Below are positions 7,858 through 12,744 of a stretch of 15,249 nt of DNA, one piece after another. A model generated the notes under the pieces. That model saw only the letters and a program-made list of their open reading frames with translations, was not told where the DNA came from and made no database searches. Origin of the DNA: Anaeroglomus sp964550565 (GTDB taxonomy: Bacteria; Planctomycetota; Phycisphaerae; Sedimentisphaerales; Anaerohalosphaeraceae); NCBI GenBank assembly GCA_964550565.1, contig CAZKAI010000097.1, forward strand, positions 1 through 15,249, given 5' to 3'. Numbering within the stretch: the stretch's first letter is position 1; every line of letters starts with the position of its first letter. The translations under genes and the position numbers were made by a program.

Positions 7858-7897
7858 ATTTTCAGCAAAGGCCGGCCGTCGTTGGCCGGCCGAAAAT
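7858..7897. other. Strong GC hairpin with FseI-type palindromic arms
   Basis: GGCCGGCC (7870-7877), loop GTCGTT (7878-7883), GGCCGGCC (7884-7891). The stem extends across an AGCAAA bulge by ATTTTC (7858-7863) pairing with GAAAAT (7892-7897). No T-run follows on the plus strand, so it is not a classical intrinsic terminator. It lies about 110 bases before the start of the unknown gene at 8011 and may be a folded leader, a transcription roadblock or a REP-like element. Confidence 0.7.
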
Positions 7898-7926
7898 GAT
7901 TTGTTAATCCCAACAGGTTTTATTGC

Positions 7927-7997
7927 GTCGCGGCTATGTAGAGTGGCATGAACCACATACTTCTGTTCCTCGCGGCATAATGATACCCGTTGGGTAT
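7927..7997. repeat. 71-base element, copy 1 (upstream of the unknown gene)
   Basis: Runs from GTCGCGGCTATGTAGAGT to the hairpin ATACCC-GTT-GGGTAT (7983-7997). I count 64 of 71 positions identical to the copy at 9536-9606, with the two ends fully conserved and the seven differences clustered in the centre. It contains a second small hairpin, GTGG-CATGAA-CCAC. The terminal hairpin ends only 2 bases before the AGGAG (8000-8004) of the following gene, so this copy would form that gene's 5' leader if transcription starts upstream. Confidence 0.85.
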
Positions 7998-7999
7998 AT

Positions 8000-8004
8000 A
8001 GGAG
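8000..8004 (+). promoter_or_regulatory. Ribosome binding site deciding the start at 8011
   Basis: AGGAG is 6 bases from ATG 8011. The in-frame TTG at 8005 directly abuts it and is therefore unlikely to be the start. The site lies immediately after the ATACCC/GGGTAT hairpin of the 71-base element, so hairpin folding could affect ribosome access. Confidence 0.75.
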
Positions 8005-8010
8005 TTGAAT

Positions 8011-9141
8011 ATGTTATCGGAAAAACAATTAATTGCCAATCGAAATAACGGTTTGAAGTCAACCGGCCCCCGCACCGCCGAGGGCAAGGCCGCAGTAGCC
8101 CAGAACGCCATGCGGCATGGGTTGCGTTCTGGGCGCATCATCATCCGGGGAGAAAGTCTGGACCAGTATGAGCAATTTCGCAATGATGTGCTGGCCCAGC
8201 TTGCCCCCGAAGGGCCCATCGAGGCGCGTCTGGCCGGCCGGATTGCCGATTGCCTCTGGCGTCTGGAGCGGGCCGGTCGGATCGAGTCCGAATGGCTGGA
8301 GGAATGTCAGTCTGATTTTGTCCGCCGGCAGACCGCCGCCGCCCTCAAAGCCGCCAAAGAGCAAAGAGAGCAGGCCGAACGGAAAAAGCCCGGTGGGTCA
8401 TTTCGCCAATCGGTGTTGTCCTGGCTCAAAACCCGGGATGGTCAGGTTTACCTCGAAGATCGCTGGCCGTCTGAAAAGGGCACGGCCAGTGAGTCATATA
8501 GACGGTTTCTCAATGGTGAATCGGATGATTCGATGGAGGAGCTGACCCAATCCATCATTGATGAAGCCCGTGCCGAACTGCAGGCGCGCAAGCAGGGCCT
8601 TGTCCCTCCCGCAGAGCAGATGCAGCAGGCCCTCGAAGCAAAATTGTTGGCTGCACAGGAGGATTTCGAAGGCTCTCTCGGTCCGTCCGTTGCACAGGAT
8701 ATGGGCGGCAAAGACAAGTTGATCAAACTGGGCCGCTATGAGACACACCTGGAGCGATGCCTCTATCGGGCAATGGCCGAATTTCGCACCTTACAGCACA
8801 ATCGGCTCCATCGCATCATGGATGGCACCTGTGACGAAAAGCAAGCAGAGTTTGCTGCCCAGCCGTGCCATCACCCCCGCATCGTGGATAGCCATGCCGT
8901 GCCCCATGCCTCCGCCCTTGAGCATAAAGAAACTTCTGACAACGTAGCTCAAGCCTCCGCGCTTGAGAATGAAGAAGCTACCGCCAACATAGCTCAAGTC
9001 TCCGCGTTTGAGAATAACGAAACTTCTGACAACGTAGCTCAAGCATCCCTGCTTGAGAAAATAGAAATTTCCACCAGCGCAGCTCAAGCCGCGACGATTG
9101 AGGAAAATCCTCTATCCAATCCGGAAGTTTCTGCTGGATAG
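8011..9141 (+). CDS. Uncharacterised 'STGPRTxEGK' protein with C-terminal 15-residue repeats
   Basis: A protein of 376 residues from ATG 8011. The N-terminus carries LIANRNNGLKSTGPRTAEGKAAVAQNAMRHGL (residues 7-38), a motif I recognise from many uncharacterised proteins of Planctomycetota, Acidobacteriota and phages. No function is established to my knowledge. The middle (about 45-290) is charged and probably helical, with no signal peptide, membrane segment or catalytic motif I can name. From about residue 298 to 367 there are five 15-residue repeats, consensus close to QASALENEETSDNVA, coded by a 45-base palindromic repeat, then a short tail ending PEVSAG. GC is high and like the hydrolase genes, unlike the first polysaccharide genes. 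It stands alone between repeat clusters. The N-terminal motif faintly resembles nuclease-associated DNA-binding modules of the NUMOD3 kind, but I would not assign that. It stops at TAG 9139-9141, directly followed by a second TAG. Confidence 0.8.
   Translation: MLSEKQLIANRNNGLKSTGPRTAEGKAAVAQNAMRHGLRSGRIIIRGESLDQYEQFRNDVLAQLAPEGPIEARLAGRIADCLWRLERAGRIESEWLEECQSDFVRRQTAAALKAAKEQREQAERKKPGGSFRQSVLSWLKTRDGQVYLEDRWPSEKGTASESYRRFLNGESDDSMEELTQSIIDEARAELQARKQGLVPPAEQMQQALEAKLLAAQEDFEGSLGPSVAQDMGGKDKLIKLGRYETHLERCLYRAMAEFRTLQHNRLHRIMDGTCDEKQAEFAAQPCHHPRIVDSHAVPHASALEHKETSDNVAQASALENEEATANIAQVSAFENNETSDNVAQASLLEKIEISTSAAQAATIEENPLSNPEVSAG
8903..9102 (+). repeat. In-frame palindromic 45-base repeat array (5 units)
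   Basis: Core palindrome CTCAAGC-CTCCGC-GCTTGAG at 8948-8967, with further cores at 9038-9057 (perfect 7-base arms, different loop), 8993-9012 (arms with two G.T-type changes), 9083-9102 (degenerate) and 8903-8922 (degenerate left arm). Spacing is exactly 45 bases throughout, so each unit adds 15 residues in frame. The DNA between cores (AACTTCTGACAACGTAG-like) is also similar, so these are repeats, not variable CRISPR spacers. A further core lies outside the gene at 9328-9347. Confidence 0.88.
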
Positions 9142-9164
9142 TAGGGCGAACCTCTGTGTTTGCC
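9141..9164. repeat. GTAGGGGC palindromic element, degenerate copy
   Basis: GTAGGGCGAACC through TGTGTTTGCC resembles the two better copies (7516 and 9181). Arms GGCGAA and TTTGCC are still nearly complementary. It begins on the last base of the stop codon of the unknown gene. Confidence 0.5.
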
Positions 9165-9180
9165 AATGGTTTAACTTATT

Positions 9181-9223
9181 GTAGGGGCAAATCCCCGTGT
9201 TTGCCCTTCCTTCTTTCACGGCT
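9181..9223. repeat. GTAGGGGC palindromic element, copy 2
   Basis: GTAGGGGCAAATCCCCGTG, with inverted arms GGGCAAA (9185-9191) and TTTGCCC (9200-9206), then CTTCTTTCACGGCT as in copy 1. It lacks the 7-base internal duplication of copy 1. Confidence 0.8.
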
Positions 9224-9247
9224 GACCACTGAAAGCTTATTCATTCT

Positions 9248-9282
9248 CTACGAACTACGAACTAAAAACTATGAACTAATGC
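9248..9282. repeat. Heptamer tandem array 3, leading into the 36-base block
   Basis: CTACGAA, CTACGAA, CTAAAAA, CTATGAA, CTAATGC in 7-base register. Together with the following bases it forms a 36-base block (9259-9294) that matches 7610-7645 except for one base. In translation such DNA gives 'YELRTKNYEL', a pattern often seen in spurious predicted proteins. Confidence 0.78.
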
Positions 9283-9327
9283 AATTCTCAATTCCCCCCC
9301 GCTGGCGGCTGGCGACTAACAACGTAA

Positions 9328-9347
9328 CTCAAGCCTCCGTGCTTGAG
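9328..9347. repeat. Extragenic copy of the CTCAAGC/GCTTGAG palindrome
   Basis: CTCAAGC-CTCCGT-GCTTGAG with perfect arms, preceded by AACAACGTAA as in the intragenic array (GACAACGTAG). It lies 187 bases past the stop of the unknown gene. A small CCGCC-CCCC-GGCGG hairpin follows at 9361-9374. Confidence 0.82.
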
Positions 9348-9374
9348 AGTAACTTAACCTCCGCCCCCCGGCGG

Positions 9375-9535
9375 ATTCCTTAATATTACTTGTTGCTCTT
9401 TGATATGATGATTGAACTTCATGTGCTTCATGGTGAACACACAGAATCAATAACGCCAACAGAATCACCGGACAACAACAGACACATTGAACCGCCCAAA
9501 GGGTCGAAATTACCAAACAAAGCCATTTTGCTCTC
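9375..9535. other. Non-coding stretch between the extragenic palindrome and the 71-base element
   Basis: No supported gene. Small open frames here lack ribosome binding sites and recognisable motifs. I see no further repeat of the families described. Confidence 0.4.
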
Positions 9536-9606
9536 GTCGCGGCTATGTAGAGTAGCATGCACCCCGTGCTTCTGCTGCTCGCGGCATAATGATACCCGTT
9601 GGGTAT
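9536..9606. repeat. 71-base element, copy 2 (no gene follows)
   Basis: Matches 7927-7997 in length and at 64 of 71 positions. Its terminal hairpin is extended to GATACCC-GTT-GGGTATC and its centre has GCAC-CCC-GTGC in place of the GTGG/CCAC hairpin. It is not followed by a ribosome binding site or a gene on the plus strand. Confidence 0.85.
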
Positions 9607-9660
9607 CAAAACAGACCACCACCGCGTCTGAGGCGGACCTTTTCATTCGGGATTCGTAAA

Positions 9661-9697
9661 ACAGCCTGACCCACATGGGCTAGGCTGTGTATTTTTT
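9661..9697. terminator. Bidirectional intrinsic terminator
   Basis: ACAGCCT (9661-9667) pairs with AGGCTGT (9682-9688) around an inner CCC-ACAT-GGG stem-loop. On the plus strand T6 (9692-9697) follows. On the minus strand the hairpin is followed by a TTTT and preceded by an A-rich tract. It lies 29 bases past the GH127 stop (9726) and separates the converging units. The GH127 transcript is its likeliest user. Confidence 0.78.
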
Positions 9698-9725
9698 ACA
9701 CAATCGCACTAATCGGCATTTGGGA

Positions 9726-12503
9726 TTATTGGTCTTTGAGCCAGACTGTGGAACCTGCTGTGCGACCCCGGCGCCGCTGCGGGTCAGGGGCACCTGTATT
9801 GCCGCCGCCAACGGCATCCGGGCCGCCGAATTCACCGCGATTGGAGCCGGCCTGTTCATCACGGTTCTGGCGGGCATAGTAAGGTATTGCCAGCAGCGGA
9901 GAATCGTCGGCAAATGTGCCCTTAATGACATTGACTCCGTTGAGCAAATCCGGCTGCCACTGGATTGTTAATTCCGCCTTGGGATCCAGCACTTTGGCAA
10001 TATCCTGATCCACTCGTTCAGCACAATAAATCAGCGGCCCCACCCGCAGGGCAACCCGGCCGCGCGTGGCAGCAATTTTATCGATACCTTTAATACGCTG
10101 GATTTTCATCGGCAGGACCAGTTCGATCTTGTCGCCGGCTTTCCAGGTTCTGTCGATGGCCGCATAGCCTTTGTCGATAGTCGGGGTTACGGGTGTGCCG
10201 TTGACCTTGATGGACACAATGCCATCCGCATCGGGGGTGCTGGCATACAAGTCGCTGACGCTGAGGTTCGGAACGCGAATTTTAACAGCAAATTTGGATT
10301 CCTTGGCGGGATTGACCGTAATCGCGACATCGCCGCTCCAGGGGTAATCGGTCTTCTGAACCATCGTGACATCGGTCCCTGCAACATTGCCTACTTTCAT
10401 CGTGCTTCCGATGAACAGGTTCACATAGACGCTGTCTTTGTCCTTGACATAGGTCCAGGTCGGCAGCATCAGCAGGACGCGGGGGATATTACCGACGCAG
10501 CATGGACAGACATGCCAGGGATAGCGCATGCCGCGGGTTTCAAGCGGATTTTGATAATAAAAGTTTTTGCCTTCCAGATCAATCGAGCCTAATAGGGCAT
10601 TGTAGAGGGTCTCTTCGTACAGGTCAGCATACCGGGCATCATGATAGGCCAGGTTCAGTTTATGCTGGAAGAAAATCTCGCCGCAACTGGAACAGGACTC
10701 GCAATAGGCATTATGCGGCAGGGAATAATTGGGGCCATAGCCTTCGGAGGTTTCTCCGCTGCCGACACCGCCGGTGACATAATACTTTTTATTGACGATA
10801 TTGTCCCAAAGGGACATGACGGCGCTCTGGTAATCCTTGTCGCCGGTTTCCACGGCCACATCGGACATCGCGGCATACGAATAGGTGGCACGCACGGCAT
10901 GGCCCACTGCTTCATACTGCTGAATGACGGGCAGGTGGCTCTGGTCATATTCGCTGCCGTCTTTGCGGCAATCCAGCAGGAATTTGGCCAGTTGGATGTA
11001 CTTATCGCCGGCTCCTTTGCCTTCCATGTCATTGACGAATCGGCCGAAGCGGACCAGGGCAATTTCCATTTCCTGGTGGCCGTCGTACCATTCTTTTTTG
11101 GGGGCCGGACCGAGATTATCGCACCAGCAGTCCGCCAGTTTCTTGGCAGCCTTATACAGCCGGTCGTCGGCCTTCTCGGTCAGCATGTAATGGGCAATGG
11201 CACATTCCAGAAAATACCCTGCGACATAGCCTTCGTGATCGCCGCGATGTTCGGGCGACCAGCGTTTGCGATTGCTCAGGGTAAAGGCCGTCTGAAGATA
11301 ACCATCCGGCTCCTGTGCGGCCAGAATCTTGGGGATCCAGTCTTCGAGGGTCTGTTTAATCGCCTTCTGAGCCTCGATGATTTCCTTGTCTCCCTGCGGG
11401 TCCACCATCAGGGCGACACAGATGGATTCAATGGTGTTATAAACCCAGGCATTGGAAAAGACATAGCCGCGGTGCGGCCCGGCGGGTTTACCGGCCAGTT
11501 TGTTGGCCGCGTCGATAAAATTATTGATACCGCCTTCTTTGACTTCGGGATCGGAAATTTTAGCGATGCAATGGGGAATCCAATTTACGATAAGTACCTT
11601 GGCCCGGCTGTTCCACAGCGAACTATCCAGCGTATAAGCCCCGGTATCGATCAGGCTCAGATGCGTCGCCGGGGGAGCGGCAACCACTTTTGTGATTAGC
11701 GAAGCAGATGCAGACAAGGTGCCCTTGGTCGCTGTCAACTGGAGGACATAGTCGCCGACTTCTGAAAAGACCGCCGTGGTTTCGGTCCGGGCGGCGTCTT
11801 CAAAGGTCACACTGCCGGGGCCGGATTTTTTGGACCATGCGACTTTCACATCTCCGCCTTTGCCTTGCAGGGTCTTGACATGGCCGGACAAATAGGTCTT
11901 GCCTCCCAGAACCACGACGCGATCAACGCCGGCCTGGACGGATGGCGGGAAATCCGGAGATTTTCCGGAATCATAGACCTTCCATTCCAGAATACCGGTC
12001 GAAAACGTGCCATCGGAATCCATTTCAAGTTTAAGTTTGGAGGTGGTGACTTCGTCAAATGTGGTTGTGTTGTACCGGTTTTCTTCGACTCCCAGGCCGG
12101 AGTGATTGGGTACGGGAACAAACGCTTTTCCATCCCAATACAGCAGGCGGCAGGCTTTGGGAACGCGAATGCCCTGCCGGTCCGCCCACCAGTACACATC
12201 GATTTTGTTGACGCTGACAGGCTGGCTCCAGTCGTATTGGACCCATTGCGTCCCGGTTCGATTCCAGTTGCCATAGGAACCACGTCGGTTATCGAGGGAG
12301 CGTCTTGGATCATAGCCGTCATTCAGAGCGCCCAGCGAGGTATCTCCAGAAACATAGGAACTGGATGGTACTGCTACTGCTGCTAAATTCGGTGCTGCAG
12401 GGGATTGTGATGCTGGAGTGGATTCGGCATACGCCATGCAACTGACCAAAAGCGTGCCTATAAAAAGAAATGATTTGCTGCCGGGGAATCGACTGTGTCT
12501 CAT
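9726..12503 (-). CDS. Secreted GH127 (DUF1680) beta-L-arabinofuranosidase-like enzyme
   Basis: A 925-residue exported enzyme expected to release terminal beta-L-arabinofuranose (or a related sugar). A signal peptide ends near AYA/E (26/27); LVSC at 19-22 also fits a lipobox, so lipoprotein anchoring is possible. Residues 45-178 resemble a discoidin/F5-8C-like carbohydrate-binding domain (GTQWVQYDW, ILEWKVYD). Residues 186-275 resemble a PKD/REJ-type Ig domain (GGKTYLSGHV, GDYVLQLTATKG). The catalytic alpha/alpha barrel follows from about 282. E602, C604 and C668/C669 in YCESCSSCG and HVCPCCVGN match the Zn-binding Glu/Cys and nucleophile Cys of HypBA1; E587 is the candidate acid/base. Near the C-terminus, 881-917 is a Gly/Arg-rich stretch between PYYARQNR and TVWL, absent from the usual PYYAWANRGPGEM-VWL ending. 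AAGGAG at 12510-12515 sets the start. It lies 241 bases downstream of the GH31 gene. Confidence 0.88.
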   Translation of the reverse strand: MRHSRFPGSKSFLFIGTLLVSCMAYAESTPASQSPAAPNLAAVAVPSSSYVSGDTSLGALNDGYDPRRSLDNRRGSYGNWNRTGTQWVQYDWSQPVSVNKIDVYWWADRQGIRVPKACRLLYWDGKAFVPVPNHSGLGVEENRYNTTTFDEVTTSKLKLEMDSDGTFSTGILEWKVYDSGKSPDFPPSVQAGVDRVVVLGGKTYLSGHVKTLQGKGGDVKVAWSKKSGPGSVTFEDAARTETTAVFSEVGDYVLQLTATKGTLSASASLITKVVAAPPATHLSLIDTGAYTLDSSLWNSRAKVLIVNWIPHCIAKISDPEVKEGGINNFIDAANKLAGKPAGPHRGYVFSNAWVYNTIESICVALMVDPQGDKEIIEAQKAIKQTLEDWIPKILAAQEPDGYLQTAFTLSNRKRWSPEHRGDHEGYVAGYFLECAIAHYMLTEKADDRLYKAAKKLADCWCDNLGPAPKKEWYDGHQEMEIALVRFGRFVNDMEGKGAGDKYIQLAKFLLDCRKDGSEYDQSHLPVIQQYEAVGHAVRATYSYAAMSDVAVETGDKDYQSAVMSLWDNIVNKKYYVTGGVGSGETSEGYGPNYSLPHNAYCESCSSCGEIFFQHKLNLAYHDARYADLYEETLYNALLGSIDLEGKNFYYQNPLETRGMRYPWHVCPCCVGNIPRVLLMLPTWTYVKDKDSVYVNLFIGSTMKVGNVAGTDVTMVQKTDYPWSGDVAITVNPAKESKFAVKIRVPNLSVSDLYASTPDADGIVSIKVNGTPVTPTIDKGYAAIDRTWKAGDKIELVLPMKIQRIKGIDKIAATRGRVALRVGPLIYCAERVDQDIAKVLDPKAELTIQWQPDLLNGVNVIKGTFADDSPLLAIPYYARQNRDEQAGSNRGEFGGPDAVGGGNTGAPDPQRRRGRTAGSTVWLKDQ

Positions 12504-12546
12504 TGAGTTCTCCTTAAAATATTATCTGCCATATACAGTTATACCA

Positions 12547-12573
12547 TATCCGGATAGTCCCATGATAGACTAT
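12547..12573. promoter_or_regulatory. Candidate operator palindromes in the GH127 leader
   Basis: TATCCGGATA (12547-12556) is a perfect 10-base palindrome. Overlapping it, ATAGTC (12554-12559) and GACTAT (12568-12573) form an inverted repeat with 8-base spacing, just downstream of the predicted -10 box. Placement at the probable transcription start would suit a repressor. The regulator is unknown and not in the window. Confidence 0.4.
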
Positions 12574-12576
12574 GCT

Positions 12577-12605
12577 ATACTATACTGTATTACATCTAAG
12601 GTCAA
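12577..12605 (-). promoter_or_regulatory. Putative sigma70-type promoter of the GH127 gene
   Basis: On the minus strand TTGACC (12605-12600) is followed after 17 bases by TAGTAT (12582-12577), or after 15 bases by the better-matching TATAGT (12584-12579). It would give a leader of about 65 bases before ATG 12503. The surrounding 241-base gap (12504-12744) is AT-rich and otherwise holds only AT-rich inverted repeats near 12690-12716 and AAAGATATCTTT at 12734-12745. No clear terminator for the GH31 transcript is seen, so read-through is possible. Confidence 0.5.
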
Positions 12606-12744
12606 GAGATGATTTCAAACCATGAAAAGTTTCAATAATTTCAGGGAATTCAATTAGACTATGCTTTTATATACATTGCGCTTTTTTTATATATCAAGAT
12701 ATATTAGATATATTTTTGATTATTATGATCACAAAGATATCTTT

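Noticed and set aside
8903..9102. Possible CRISPR-like array because of regularly spaced palindromes
   Set aside because: The intervals between palindromes are similar to each other rather than unique, the spacing is a multiple of three and in frame with a gene, and no cas genes are present.
9316..9609. Minus-strand frame reading through the 71-base element (IPNGYHYAA...YIAAT)
   Set aside because: It is the translation of the repeat itself, also seen in the frame through the upstream copy; there is no ribosome binding site and the frame runs through several unrelated repeats.
9390..9659. Plus-strand frame of 89 codons after the unknown gene
   Set aside because: Crosses the 71-base element, lacks a ribosome binding site and has no recognisable motif.
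10641..11699. Long open frame on the plus strand opposite the GH127 gene (352 codons)
   Set aside because: It lies fully antisense to a gene with clear catalytic motifs, has no ribosome binding site and matches no known family; long antisense frames are common in GC-rich genes.
12690..12716. AT-rich inverted repeat (GATATAT-type arms) after the GH31 gene as a terminator
   Set aside because: Arms are pure A/T apart from one base, and on the minus strand the hairpin is followed by A-runs, not T-runs.
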